From Thermoplasmatota archaeon (GTDB taxonomy: Archaea > Thermoplasmatota > Thermoplasmata > Thermoplasmatales > Thermoplasmataceae), in NCBI GenBank assembly GCA_023381355.1, contig JAMCUL010000010.1, positions 1-64,000 of the forward strand: a stretch of 64,000 nt of DNA, given 5' to 3'. The notes beneath the pieces were generated by a model, which saw only the letters and a list, made by a program, of their open reading frames with translations, was not told the DNA's origin and made no database searches. The position numbers and the translations under genes were made by a program. This document shows positions 1-9,239 of the stretch, one piece after another. Position 1 is the stretch's first letter. The number at the start of each line of letters is the position of its first letter.

Positions 1-2
1 CG

Positions 3-146
3 AACACTGGAACTGTTTCCATAATGCCATATATTCCAGTTCTGAGTAATAATCCTGCATGGGTTGCAACGGCATATGCTCTTACCAGTGAGGCACACAG
101 TCTGGCAAATAAAATAGGTTGGAATTCGTGGGGAACAGTAAGTTAG
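3..146 (+). CDS. C-terminal end of an unrecognised protein (cut by window start)
   Basis: An open frame runs in from the window edge and stops at TAG 144-146. The 47 visible residues are rich in Asn, Ser, Thr and Trp and end in a short Trp-containing tail, as in a secreted or surface protein. No family is recognisable from this piece. The next gene starts 10 bases downstream, so the two may be co-transcribed. Confidence 0.4.
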   Translation, partial: NTGTVSIMPYIPVLSNNPAWVATAYALTSEAHSLANKIGWNSWGTVS

Positions 147-156
147 GGTTATAAAA

Positions 157-501
157 ATGTGGTTAATGGAATTCATAAATCAAAATGGTATTCCACTAAT
201 AGTGTTTGTAACTATACTTAATGGTCTTCTTGGCATGAAAATAAGGCAAAAGGATCTCAGGAATTTTCAGTCATCCCTCAATAAAATAATCTATGCATTT
301 TACAGAATAATAGGTTATTCCGCATTGGTTATATCAATTAGTCTTGTTGCGCTTCAAGTTATATACAACTTTAACTCTCAGTACCTATTTAAGCTACAAT
401 ATACCTATGTGCTGCCTGCGTTCGCAATCTGGGGCCTTATTTTCATATTGAATGAGTTGACCTGGCCAAAGGAAAATAACTTAGTCAAAAAGGCAAATTA
501 A
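157..501 (+). CDS. small membrane protein, function unknown
   Basis: A 114-residue protein with three hydrophobic stretches (about residues 10-30, 48-70 and 83-102) and a basic loop after the first. It starts 10 bases after the preceding partial gene; an alternative ATG lies at 169. I recognise no family. The order 'secreted-looking C-terminus, then small membrane protein' is repeated at 34324-33683 on the other strand, which suggests a recurring pair, but no clear sequence similarity is visible by eye. Confidence 0.55.
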   Translation: MWLMEFINQNGIPLIVFVTILNGLLGMKIRQKDLRNFQSSLNKIIYAFYRIIGYSALVISISLVALQVIYNFNSQYLFKLQYTYVLPAFAIWGLIFILNELTWPKENNLVKKAN

Positions 502-817
502 ATATTTTTGATTTAATTTCTCAAATTTATTAAGAATGTAATCAAAAAATTCTCTTTGGTCTGGTAACATGGCTACCCAAGCCTAAGAGTCTGAGATGAG
601 ATATTTAATCTGATTGACCCTTGATTTCGGTCACTCGAGTTGCGGCACTTCAATTATTCATATGGCATTGAGTAAGGATGTTCAAATGAGGATTCAAGGT
701 CATTAAAATAAAATATTTAATTCTAGAAAATAGTTAAATTTGAATGAACGGTTGGGAAATTCTGTCGTTAAAAGTAATATGGGAATAGCATTGGATCAAT
801 GATTAGCACAGGGACAT
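502..817. other. intergenic, no supported gene
   Basis: AT-rich stretch with stops in all frames. Short runs read like decayed coding sequence, but I could not assign any of them to a family. Confidence 0.4.
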
Positions 818-1060
818 TTGGAGTATATCAACAGTCCTGAACCAGGAATTGTGGGCCAGTCAAGATCAGATAACATAACTTCGCACGCTGAATTGATGCC
901 AGGGGGCTATAAAACTGAATACAGAAATTATAAAGGTTACATAAGAACGATTCCTGAATTATCCCCTGTCGAATGTAGTTCAGAATTTCTCAGAGGGGTA
1001 AATGGAATAACGTACATAGATTATAGAAAAGTTAAGGAGATCGTTATTAGAAAAGAATAG
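818..1060 (+). CDS. doubtful 80-residue hypothetical protein
   Basis: The only possible start is TTG 818, because an in-frame TGA lies at 800-802. Composition is polar, with no membrane segment and no motif that I recognise. It could be a real small gene or the residue of a larger decayed one; the flanks at 502-817 also look decayed. Confidence 0.25.
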   Translation: MEYINSPEPGIVGQSRSDNITSHAELMPGGYKTEYRNYKGYIRTIPELSPVECSSEFLRGVNGITYIDYRKVKEIVIRKE

Positions 1061-1088
1061 GAATAAAGTGAATACATTAGGTTTTTCA

Positions 1089-2327
1089 TTATTGAGATAT
1101 TTGATCCTTCTCAATTTTCCAGCCAAAGAAGACTACCGTCATTATAAATCCCAGGGCACAAGTTAGGGACAGGAAAATCAGACCGACTCCAGGAGTCAGG
1201 AGTCGAAGATACCCGTATGCAATAACTCCAGTCAGACCCCCCATTCTTCCGAACATTTCACTTACACCCTGACCGGTACCCCTTACACTGGTCGAAAAAG
1301 ATTCTGCAGGAGAAATGACTGTTGTTTTATCAGGCCCAAGGGCTCCAAAAAAGAATGCCCCACCAAGAAGAAGTACAGACATATATGAAGGAACTGTGAC
1401 ATTCCAAGCCAATAAAAATCCCAATATTCCAAGCATAATGGACCTGAAAAAGAAGCCTGAACTCTGGAGAAACTTTCTACCAACTCTTGAAATCAGAACT
1501 ACAGTTATGAGTGAGGCAGGTATGGTAAAAAACTTAACAATGACACTTCCCGTATCGGCAGAATAAAATGAATTACCTATAAGTGATACGAGAAGTATTG
1601 GAAGAAAAAGAGTTAAGCTCTGATCGCTAATCTGATATAGAAACCATGGCAGTGAAAATTTAAGTGCATCTTTGCTGTTCTTTTTCTCCAAAAATTTTCT
1701 AAATATGGTTCTGACACTTTGAATATGGAATTTTTTCCATTCATCACTTTCTTGAATCCGCAGTCTTAATATTATGGGAGCAATGGGAAACAGGGCTCCA
1801 GTAATGAAAACGTATCTCCATGAATTTGCACCAAAATATACGGAAAAGATTGCCCCTGCAGCATATGCAAGAAGTATTCCGAAATTAGCGAAGAACATAA
1901 CGAGGGCAAGTCTTGCTCCATGACGCCCAGCTGAAGCCTCAATCTCTGAAAGATAGGCGAAAATTACAACATAGTCAATTCCGACTCCAATTCCTACAAG
2001 GAGTCTGAAAATAAAAAGTTCATAAAATTCACTAGAAAATGCAGAACCTATTCCAGCTGCCACAAATGTAAGGAGATCAAATGCAAGAATCCCAATTCGT
2101 CCAAATCTATCAGAAACTATCCCACTGAATGCAGCCCCAAACATTGCACCGATGAGTACTGCAGAGGCAAGATAGGTTACATAAATCCCAGAGAATTTCA
2201 TGTAGCTTTCCAGTGGGTTCACGGCAACAGAGATTGTTGCAATGTTGTAGCTTGCCACCAGTATGCTCAGGGATGCCACGGTAAGTGGGAATAAGTCATT
2301 CTTCCTGGCTCTGTTTTGGAGTTTCAA
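1089..2327 (-). CDS. MFS transporter (sugar/metabolite-porter-like)
   Basis: A 412-residue integral membrane protein with about 12 hydrophobic segments. The MFS signature loop between TM2 and TM3 (GIVSDRFGRIG, about residues 69-79) is clear, and the half-way cytoplasmic loop is basic. The substrate cannot be read from sequence. The start is TTG 2327, preceded by a good Shine-Dalgarno run (GGAAAGGAGA) 10 bases upstream, and it overlaps the stop of a 33-codon upstream ORF as TTGA. Two palindromes of the same design lie about 100-165 bases upstream and flank a TATA-like box, so a dedicated regulator is likely. Confidence 0.85.
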   Translation of the reverse strand: MKLQNRARKNDLFPLTVASLSILVASYNIATISVAVNPLESYMKFSGIYVTYLASAVLIGAMFGAAFSGIVSDRFGRIGILAFDLLTFVAAGIGSAFSSEFYELFIFRLLVGIGVGIDYVVIFAYLSEIEASAGRHGARLALVMFFANFGILLAYAAGAIFSVYFGANSWRYVFITGALFPIAPIILRLRIQESDEWKKFHIQSVRTIFRKFLEKKNSKDALKFSLPWFLYQISDQSLTLFLPILLVSLIGNSFYSADTGSVIVKFFTIPASLITVVLISRVGRKFLQSSGFFFRSIMLGILGFLLAWNVTVPSYMSVLLLGGAFFFGALGPDKTTVISPAESFSTSVRGTGQGVSEMFGRMGGLTGVIAYGYLRLLTPGVGLIFLSLTCALGFIMTVVFFGWKIEKDQISQ

Positions 2328-2425
2328 TTCAGGTACGTCTCCTTTCCCGGGTCTGCTGAGATGATTTCAAGATCAAATACCACATCATTCTGGCTGATAT
2401 CCGGATGGAATGATTTATGATACAT
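2324..2425 (-). CDS. possible 33-residue leader ORF of the MFS gene
   Basis: ATG 2425-2423 lies a few bases after the position expected for transcription start from the TATA-like box at 2454-2461. The frame runs 33 codons to TGA 2326-2324, overlapping the TTG start of the transporter. The arrangement fits translational coupling. The peptide (starts MYHKSFHPDI) is polar, and I recognise no family. It may also be only an untranslated leader. Confidence 0.35.
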   Translation of the reverse strand: MYHKSFHPDISQNDVVFDLEIISADPGKETYLN

Positions 2426-2441
2426 GTAAGGCATTCCTTAC
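2426..2441. promoter_or_regulatory. palindrome GTAAGG-CATT-CCTTAC, proximal operator
   Basis: Perfect 6+6 inverted repeat with a 4-base centre. It sits where a leftward transcript from the TATA-like box at 2454-2461 would begin. It shares both arms with the palindrome at 2475-2490. The arms resemble the TnAGG/CCTnA half-sites of DtxR/IdeR-type metal regulators (established family knowledge), but the binding protein is inferred. Confidence 0.6.
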
Positions 2442-2474
2442 ATTAGACCGTGCATTAAAAACATTTCTAAAAAT

Positions 2475-2490
2475 GTAAGGTTAACCTTAC
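2475..2490. promoter_or_regulatory. palindrome GTAAGGTTAACCTTAC, distal operator
   Basis: Perfect 16-base palindrome just upstream of the TATA-like box of the leftward MFS transcript. It has the same arms as the copy 49 bases away, so the two flank the core promoter. A second palindrome, CGGATATATCCG (2490-2501), abuts it. Confidence 0.65.
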
Positions 2491-2748
2491 GGATATATCC
2501 GGAAGAAAGTTTTTCATGGTCCTCTGCTTAAGGGCTTTGTACCGGAAGACAGAAACTGAAAGCTGTTACAATGAGAAAAAAATCGAGTTTAAAAATGAAA
2601 TGGTGAACCCTTGCTTATTTCCTTCTTAATTAGTTTAATGAGCCTGGCGTTGAACCTCCCAGAAGACCTGGATGCATGTATATTCTATTCTCAGGAATTT
2701 AATGGTTCTTCATTAATGCAATAATAATTGGCATCTCCAGATACATTT

Positions 2749-3924
2749 TCACTTCACTATTTCTATGAGGCAGGCATTGGCCATTCCTCCACCCTCACAT
2801 ATCGCAATCAACCCTCTTTCCTTTCTTTTTTCAATCAGGGAATTGATCATTGTCGATATGAGTCTTCCGCCGGTAGCGCCAAGCGGATGCCCTATTGCAA
2901 TGGCCCCTCCATGCACGTTCACATTTTCTATTGGGGCTCCTGTCTCCCTTAACCATGCAATTACAACAGAGGCAAACGCTTCATTCACCTCAAAAAGATC
3001 AATATCGTCCATCGTAAGTTTTTCCCTTGCAAGTATCTTCTCGGTTACCTTGATTGGACCGGTAAGCATTGAAACAGGATCAACACCCACAACAGAAAAG
3101 GACGTGAATTTTGCCTTTGCCTTCATGCTGTGCGTCTCAAGAAAATCTTCAGAACATATAATCGCAGCACTTGCACCGTCTGAGATCTGGCTTGAATTTC
3201 CGGCGGTTATGTCAGGAATCCCATTGAATGCAGGCTTGAGAAGGGAAAGTTTTTCCATGCTTGTCTCGGACCTGATGCCCTGATCCTGGCTGATCAGCTT
3301 GATTTCATCACCGTTCCTGACGCTGACAGGAGATATCTCATTACTGAGGAAACGCCTTGATTCATCTGCTAGCTTATGGCTCCTGAGGCTGTATGAGTCC
3401 ATTTCCTCCCTCGATATCTCCCACCTGTCAGCTATGATCTGCGCACCCCTTGCCTGGCTGAACCACTCTTCCTCGAGGGCATACCTTTCCCTTAAACTTG
3501 CAGTGAGAGGTGTAGAATCGGACCTAATGGAACTGAACATTGGCACCCTGCTCATGGACTCAACTCCACAGGCTATGTTCAGATCATTATTTCCTGTCAT
3601 TATTCCCTGTGCTGCAAATTGAGCTGCCTGAAGGCTTGATCCGCACTGTCTGTCTATGGTAGTCCCCGGAACAGAATCAGGGAAACCCGCAGATAGTATG
3701 GCGTTCCTGGCAATGTTCGCAGACTGTTCCCCTGTTTGGGTAACACATCCTGCGATTACGTCCTCAACAAGCTGTGGGTTAATGGCATTCCTGTCCAGAA
3801 TACTCTTCAACAGGCCACCAAGCAGATCAACAGGATTAATTGTCGAAAGGATTCCATTTCTCCTGCCAAAAGGCGTCCTTGCTGCGTCAAGGATGTAAGC
3901 TTCCTTTAATTTCCTCTCACTCAT
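2749..3924 (-). CDS. acetyl-CoA acetyltransferase / 3-ketoacyl-CoA thiolase
   Basis: A 391-residue thiolase of normal length for the bacterial-type family. It would condense two acetyl-CoA or cleave 3-ketoacyl-CoA in the cytoplasm. Visible landmarks: nucleophilic Cys94 in DRQCGSS, the GGAIAIGHPLGATGGR motif with its catalytic His near residue 344, and the C-terminal second Cys in CEGGGMA. It is not adjacent to an HMG-CoA synthase/DUF35 pair, the usual company of archaeal mevalonate-pathway thiolases, so beta-oxidation or acetoacetyl-CoA metabolism are both possible. A TATA-like AT stretch precedes the ATG by about 20 bases. Confidence 0.9.
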   Translation of the reverse strand: MSERKLKEAYILDAARTPFGRRNGILSTINPVDLLGGLLKSILDRNAINPQLVEDVIAGCVTQTGEQSANIARNAILSAGFPDSVPGTTIDRQCGSSLQAAQFAAQGIMTGNNDLNIACGVESMSRVPMFSSIRSDSTPLTASLRERYALEEEWFSQARGAQIIADRWEISREEMDSYSLRSHKLADESRRFLSNEISPVSVRNGDEIKLISQDQGIRSETSMEKLSLLKPAFNGIPDITAGNSSQISDGASAAIICSEDFLETHSMKAKAKFTSFSVVGVDPVSMLTGPIKVTEKILAREKLTMDDIDLFEVNEAFASVVIAWLRETGAPIENVNVHGGAIAIGHPLGATGGRLISTMINSLIEKRKERGLIAICEGGGMANACLIEIVK

Positions 3925-3980
3925 GCAATATACATTTTATAATAATACATTAAAGATTGTGTTAAAAAATGAAATTTGCC

Positions 3981-5384
3981 TTATCTTATTACCACTGAGG
4001 ATCTTGCGTATGGCAGGCTCTCAAAGACGCCATTGGTACCAAAGAGGATCAGGTGGCCATTCATCACCACTATTGTTCCAGCACCGAACACAACGCCTGT
4101 ACTGTATGTAAGCAGTAATGATCCTGTAGAATTGAAGACCATGAGGCTCCCTGTAAGATTCACGGTAACAATATCGTGATTGACAATGGCAGGATTCGAA
4201 TCGTCATAACCTGTGTATTTATCCCACAGAATATCCCCGTTCGTCGCATTTATGGCAAATAGCTTACTTAACGCTGTTGGCTCACTGAAGACAAGATTGC
4301 CGTCAGCGGTCAGTGGAGGTATCTCAATTGGGGGAGACTGCGGCTGTATTCCTATCCCCTCATAAGTGATCCACATCACATTGCCGTCAGATGCATTGAA
4401 TGATATTACAAATGCCTGGAACGTCTCATTTCCCAGCTCTACTGTATATCCGTCAATCACCTGGCCATCGGTTATTACCGGGGATCCGTCAGTCAATCCA
4501 CCTGTTGCATTGGTGCAATAGTCCCACAACACCTTCCCTGTTGAGGCATTCAACGCATAGAAATTATAGGGGTTTGCCCCGCCAAAGTATATAGTTCCAT
4601 TGTATATTGCAGGAGATGACATGCTAACAAAGGAACCCACGCAGGTACTCCATACCTGGTTTCCTGAGGAGGCGTTAATTGCATAAACAACACCTCCTCC
4701 AGTTGGTTCAATTATGAGTCCATCATGAAATACTGGAGTTGGCATATCCTCTCCACATGTTCCGAACTGCCAAATCGGGCTTCCATTCGATATGTTCACG
4801 GCGGCAAGGTAGTTGATACCTGTACCTCTAATATCAGGGTTTATGAACTGGTTGTTGCCGAGGCCAACTACAACTTCATGTCCTATGATCAGTGGTTCCG
4901 TCATTACCTCATTTGGGAATGTGATGTTCCAGATTATGTTGCCAGTTGTGGAATTAATTGCATCCAGCCCACCATTGCAGAGGGACATATTCGTCAGGGG
5001 AACATAGAAAGTCCCGTTTGAATAGGACGGATCAACTATTATCATGCCATTCAGTTTATCAGAAAAGTTTCCTGGCGTGGCATTGATATCATACTGATGC
5101 ATATTGTTTCCTTCATATTGATAATAACTTGTTGTGACGGTATTATATGACAGATTTACATGCTTCGTAACATTGATTATTGGCACTGACTTCAGTTCAA
5201 GATCCCTGATTTCCTGATTCTTCTTCTCTATGTCATAGTATTCAAGGGATGACACCATCAGCAGGGAAGATATCAAGACTACCAGTGAAATTTGAATAAA
5301 TCTGCGATTTTTAATAATTGAACGCAAAACCCCCAACATAAATGCAAATTTTTGCTCATTATTAAATATTTTTGGTACAAACAC
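3981..5384 (-). CDS. membrane-anchored PQQ-type beta-propeller protein
   Basis: A 467-residue protein with one hydrophobic N-terminal segment (about residues 31-47) followed by an extracytoplasmic domain. That domain is built of repeats of the type 'A.NATNGDILWD', seen at least seven times (for example NSTTGNIIWN, NASSGNQVWS, NASTGKVLWD, NASDGNVMWI). These are PQQ-enzyme/PQQ-like propeller blades. No clear PQQ- or metal-ligating catalytic set is visible, so it may be a structural or binding propeller and not an active dehydrogenase. The abundance of Asn-Gly-Thr fits a glycosylated surface location. Confidence 0.8.
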   Translation of the reverse strand: MFVPKIFNNEQKFAFMLGVLRSIIKNRRFIQISLVVLISSLLMVSSLEYYDIEKKNQEIRDLELKSVPIINVTKHVNLSYNTVTTSYYQYEGNNMHQYDINATPGNFSDKLNGMIIVDPSYSNGTFYVPLTNMSLCNGGLDAINSTTGNIIWNITFPNEVMTEPLIIGHEVVVGLGNNQFINPDIRGTGINYLAAVNISNGSPIWQFGTCGEDMPTPVFHDGLIIEPTGGGVVYAINASSGNQVWSTCVGSFVSMSSPAIYNGTIYFGGANPYNFYALNASTGKVLWDYCTNATGGLTDGSPVITDGQVIDGYTVELGNETFQAFVISFNASDGNVMWITYEGIGIQPQSPPIEIPPLTADGNLVFSEPTALSKLFAINATNGDILWDKYTGYDDSNPAIVNHDIVTVNLTGSLMVFNSTGSLLLTYSTGVVFGAGTIVVMNGHLILFGTNGVFESLPYARSSVVIR

Positions 5385-5673
5385 ATATTGAACAGTAAAT
5401 CAGAACAAACATCCCCACCAGCTCCGGGCATAGGGACAGCTCATCATGGAAAATGGGGGTTCATCACACTTTTGTGCGAGTGGTCACTACGGAAGACTCA
5501 CAAGAGTTAAGGAAATAATGGAGTTTTCTATATATTGATGATTTCACAGATAAAAATGCATTCTGGAAGTCTCACATAACTCAGTCAAAAAATAGACCTG
5601 TATTTTCATTTGCCCCGTGAAAGTCTGAAGATCCAAAACAAACTTAAAGGCTGCTTCATTATACAGTTCTGCC

Positions 5674-6465
5674 ATGATCTCATTCTGTATTACTTGCTAT
5701 AATTCAGCAGACACAGTAGACGAATTTATGAAAGCTTTTGATGGATTGACTTTTCCTCATGAAATAATATTTGTTGATAATTTTTCGAAAGATGGCACAT
5801 ATGAGAGACTGAAGAAATATGAGAAGGAAAATGTACGCATTCTTCAGAAAAAGTGTACCCGTGGCAAGGGGAGGGATATTGGAATTGAGTTGGCAAGGTA
5901 TGATCATATTGTCATCCTTGACATAGATGTTTCATACTGCAACCTTGACCAGAAGATTCAGGAACTGCTCGACAAATATGGAGATGATTTCGTTCTTTCC
6001 TCAGGAACTGACAAGGGTTCCCTGATGAGTTTTTTCCCAAAGTCACTGATAACCCTGATGGGCGGTTTTCCAGATTTCAACTACGGAGAAGATGTTTATA
6101 TCTGGAATATTGCCAAAAAATTGGGCAGGTTTGTACGCGATCCTGAAGATCAGAATATTGCTAAAAACATCGTCAGGCAGGAATTCAGTAATGACATTTC
6201 AACCGAGAGGAGATACGAGAGGAATATTGCAAGGCTGTTCATGCGAAGGGTCTTCATTACACGGGATATAATTTTCGTTTATGATGTAAATTATCGGGAG
6301 CTACTGAATTTTTACCGAGTAAAGGACGACACGAGGAAAAAGTTGATCACAGCTATACTGTATATGCTTGGAAAGGTTCTTTCATTTTTTATCACGATTC
6401 CAAAATCAGATGAAAAGGCACGTGAGATTATGGCACGAGCGTCTAATATCCCAGACCAGAAATAA
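5674..6465 (+). CDS. glycosyltransferase family 2-like protein
   Basis: A 263-residue protein with a GT-A fold start (residues 2-8, then VDNFSKDGT near residue 37) and a DxD-like motif (ILDIDVS near residue 88). These are the nucleotide-sugar and metal-binding landmarks of GT2. The C-terminal part has one weakly hydrophobic stretch (about residues 225-242), possibly a membrane contact. It is isolated from other sugar genes. A weak TATA-like TTAAA lies 28 bases before the ATG, so the transcript may be leaderless. The acceptor is unknown. Confidence 0.75.
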   Translation: MISFCITCYNSADTVDEFMKAFDGLTFPHEIIFVDNFSKDGTYERLKKYEKENVRILQKKCTRGKGRDIGIELARYDHIVILDIDVSYCNLDQKIQELLDKYGDDFVLSSGTDKGSLMSFFPKSLITLMGGFPDFNYGEDVYIWNIAKKLGRFVRDPEDQNIAKNIVRQEFSNDISTERRYERNIARLFMRRVFITRDIIFVYDVNYRELLNFYRVKDDTRKKLITAILYMLGKVLSFFITIPKSDEKAREIMARASNIPDQK

Positions 6466-6788
6466 GTAAGCCTGAACCTGCCCAGATTGATTTTTGCCAC
6501 AAGATGATACCCTGAACTCCCCTCACGTCACCTTGACACCTTCTCTTCGGCCAATCCCATTACCAATCCAGCGCGAAGAAGGAGATGCAGGATACCAACC
6601 AAATCCACATAATGATCAGGGAAGATTATGATCTGCCATATCCATCACTGATCTTCTCATCACTATTCAAGCGGATTGATTCAATTTGCATGAAATGCAC
6701 ATCTGTTCAGATTCCATTATCAGTCTTTTAAACATGGAATCTTACTGGAAATCATGAATAAGAGGCCACATACCGCATCTTCTTAAAA
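6466..6788. other. intergenic, no gene seen
   Basis: Between a rightward glycosyltransferase and a leftward DsrE-like gene, so both genes end here. No RNA gene or repeat recognised. Confidence 0.4.
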
Positions 6789-7109
6789 TCAGACGTGAAT
6801 ATAAAACCAGCCTTCCTGCTGTCTCCTTATAATTTCTATGAATCCTCCCTGTGGCGTTGGTGAAACACCTTTCACAAGGTCTGAGGCTTTGATGTTGTTC
6901 ATTTCCATGGATGTTTTACATGCCATTAGGATAAGTTTTTTCTCTTCAAGCAACGGCTTAATCATCTCTTCATTTGTTGTTGCCACAATGGCGCTTTCAA
7001 GAAAAACAACCTCAATGGTTTCAACGTCTTTTAGAACAGCAATGTGGGACCCTACAATGTTTCCCATTGGAATTTTTTCTTTTTCTGATACCTGTATTAC
7101 GACTTTCAT
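6789..7109 (-). CDS. DsrE/DsrF-like small sulfur-relay family protein
   Basis: A 106-residue single-domain protein with the DsrE-like alternating beta-alpha pattern: an N-terminal MKVVIQVSE strand, a central VVFLESAI strand, and LILMACKTSM with a Cys near residue 65 at the position where many DsrE-family proteins carry their functional Cys. Family members move sulfane sulfur or form hexameric accessory proteins; the partner here is unknown. It stands alone, far from the second DsrE-like gene at 63015. Confidence 0.75.
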   Translation of the reverse strand: MKVVIQVSEKEKIPMGNIVGSHIAVLKDVETIEVVFLESAIVATTNEEMIKPLLEEKKLILMACKTSMEMNNIKASDLVKGVSPTPQGGFIEIIRRQQEGWFYIHV

Positions 7110-7497
7110 ACTTCCATATCGTTAACTCGTGCTATAATCTTTCCTTATTAAATCTTATTTTGGTGATTTTTTGTAAGCTCAATCGGCTTCCGATCTTCAT
7201 CTTCAAAGAAATTACAGTTACAAACTGGAACATTTGTCAAAAAATTCAGTCTTTATTGCCATATCTGGGCAGGACATCCTCCTCAAACTCTTGCAGGATA
7301 GGGATTCTTCACTCATCCCAAATAGATCAAACCGCATAAAATTTCTGGAAGCCTTATCTTCTGACGAGGTCTCTTCAGATGTGTTTCACTGCCATCCAGT
7401 ACTACCATAAATAGTATATAATTGGAATTACAGACAAACGTCGTTTTCCTTTTAAAAAAAATTTATAGGTTGATAGAATAAAGGTATGTGATTGAAG
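7110..7497. other. intergenic with korA promoter
   Basis: No supported gene in 388 bases between divergently transcribed genes. A TATA-like ATTTATA at 7461-7467 is placed for transcription to start about 7491, at or just before the korA start codon. Confidence 0.5.
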
Positions 7498-9234
7498 ATG
7501 GATCAAAATGAAGTTATTATAAGAGTAGGCGGGGCTGCAGGAGATGGAGTACAGTCTGCCGGGCTCATAATCGGCAAAGTTTTTTCGAGGAACGGCTTGC
7601 ATGTTCAAACTTATAATTATTATCAGAGCATCATAAGGGGCGGGCAGTCGTGGTACCAGATCAGGGCATCTCATAATAGAGTAAAGAGTCAGGGTGACGG
7701 TCTTGATATTTTGATTGCGCTCAACAAGGACGCCATAGAGAGACATACAAACCCGAAAATAAATGAAGGTGGCGCCTCACCGCTTGATGGTATAGCCGTG
7801 TATGATACTGCCCTTGGTGATTTCACCAAGTATGAAAAAATAAAATACTGTGGGCTACCTCTTGGGGAAATCGCACAGAAATACAGCAGGAACACCCTCC
7901 TGAAGAATACCGTTGCGATCGGGGCAGTTTTTGGCTATCTTTCACTGGATTTTGAGACACTTGCCGGAGTAATAAGAGACCAATTTGGAGGAAAGGGAGA
8001 AATTGCAGAACTTAACGTAAAGGCTGCAAAAGAGGGTTATGACACTTTTGTAACCAAGTACGGGAAGTCCAGCAAGGCCCTGAATCCTGAAGAAAAAAGA
8101 TTCTACCTGATATCAGGAGGAGAGACAGCAGGAATGGGTGCAGTCAGAGCAGGACTTAAGGCATATTTCGGATATCCAATGACTCCTGCCTCTTCAATTA
8201 TTCACTACCTTGCTGCTCACAGCAGGAAATTTGATGTATTCGTCAAAATTACTGAGGATGAGATTTCGGCCATCAACATGGCGATAGGAGCCAATTATGC
8301 CGGAATAAGGGCAATGACCGGGTCATCTGGAGGAGGATTTGCACTCATGACTGAGGCAGTGGGCATGGCAGCGGAAATGGAAATACCACTGGTTGTCTAC
8401 GAGGCACAGAGAGCGGGTCCGTCAACTGGCCTGCCAACAAAGACAGAACAGGGGGACCTGTTACAGATAATAGGTGCATCACAGGGTGATTTTCCAAAGG
8501 CTGTGTTCTCCCCAAGAAATGTGGAGGAGGTTTACTACATGGCCGGTGAAGCACTGAATCTTGCGGAGAAATACCAGATGCCAGTGTTCCTCATGGTCGA
8601 TCTTTATCTGGCAGAACATTACGAGACTGTGGAGAAATTTGACTTCACTCCAGACATTGTAAGGCCACCATTTGCAAAGGGTGATGAGAAAGACTACAGG
8701 AGATATGCATACACTGAAACAGGGGTTTCGATGAGAGCACTTCCCGGGACACCAAATCTAATGCACAATGAGGATTCTGATGAACATGATGAGAAGGGAG
8801 ATGTAGTCAGCGATGCAGTAACTGATCCGGAAATAAGAAGAAAGATCATGGAGAAGAGGATGAAGAAACTGGAAACCTACATAAAGGAATTGCCCCCAAC
8901 TCCCTCATACCTTATGGAAGATGCAGAATACGCAGTAGTGCAGTGGGGGTCCACTCAGGGTGCAGTTGAGGAGGCAGTAGATATACTGAGATCTAAGGGG
9001 TTGAAGGTTGGCGTAATTGAAGTTAACAGACCCTTCCCGGTTAATCAGGATATCAGGGATCTTGTCAGGGGAAAGAAGAAGGTAATATTTGTGGAGAATA
9101 ACTATACTGGCCAGCTGAGGAGGCTGATATCTTCAGAGATTGGCGTTACAGGTGATATCATAACAAAGTATGACGGTGAATCCTTCTACCCGGGTGCGCT
9201 CGCTACCCAAATTGAGGAAAAGATAAGGAAGTGA
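7498..9234 (+). CDS. korA: 2-oxoacid:ferredoxin oxidoreductase, fused gamma-alpha subunit
   Basis: 578 residues. The first ~190 form the gamma domain (VGGAAGDGVQSAG near the start, then RGGQSWYQIR). The rest is the alpha domain with GGETAGMGAVRAG and the GYPMTPAS motif (YPITPxS-like) near residue 223, which is typical of the 2-oxoacid oxidoreductases of aerobic and acidophilic archaea. With KorB it oxidatively decarboxylates pyruvate or 2-oxoglutarate to the acyl-CoA and reduces ferredoxin, in the cytoplasm. ATG 7498 gives a normal N-terminus; TTG 7492 is an alternative that fits the TATA spacing slightly better. korB follows after 5 bases. Confidence 0.93.
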   Translation: MDQNEVIIRVGGAAGDGVQSAGLIIGKVFSRNGLHVQTYNYYQSIIRGGQSWYQIRASHNRVKSQGDGLDILIALNKDAIERHTNPKINEGGASPLDGIAVYDTALGDFTKYEKIKYCGLPLGEIAQKYSRNTLLKNTVAIGAVFGYLSLDFETLAGVIRDQFGGKGEIAELNVKAAKEGYDTFVTKYGKSSKALNPEEKRFYLISGGETAGMGAVRAGLKAYFGYPMTPASSIIHYLAAHSRKFDVFVKITEDEISAINMAIGANYAGIRAMTGSSGGGFALMTEAVGMAAEMEIPLVVYEAQRAGPSTGLPTKTEQGDLLQIIGASQGDFPKAVFSPRNVEEVYYMAGEALNLAEKYQMPVFLMVDLYLAEHYETVEKFDFTPDIVRPPFAKGDEKDYRRYAYTETGVSMRALPGTPNLMHNEDSDEHDEKGDVVSDAVTDPEIRRKIMEKRMKKLETYIKELPPTPSYLMEDAEYAVVQWGSTQGAVEEAVDILRSKGLKVGVIEVNRPFPVNQDIRDLVRGKKKVIFVENNYTGQLRRLISSEIGVTGDIITKYDGESFYPGALATQIEEKIRK

Positions 9235-9239
9235 TATAA

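Noticed and set aside
2765-3283. 172-codon frame opposite the thiolase gene
   Set aside because: It is the antisense shadow of a well-supported thiolase; composition and lack of motifs show no independent gene.
5385-5673. Possible structured RNA between the PQQ-like and glycosyltransferase genes
   Set aside because: No convincing stem set or known RNA motif (SRP, RNase P, tRNA) could be found by eye.
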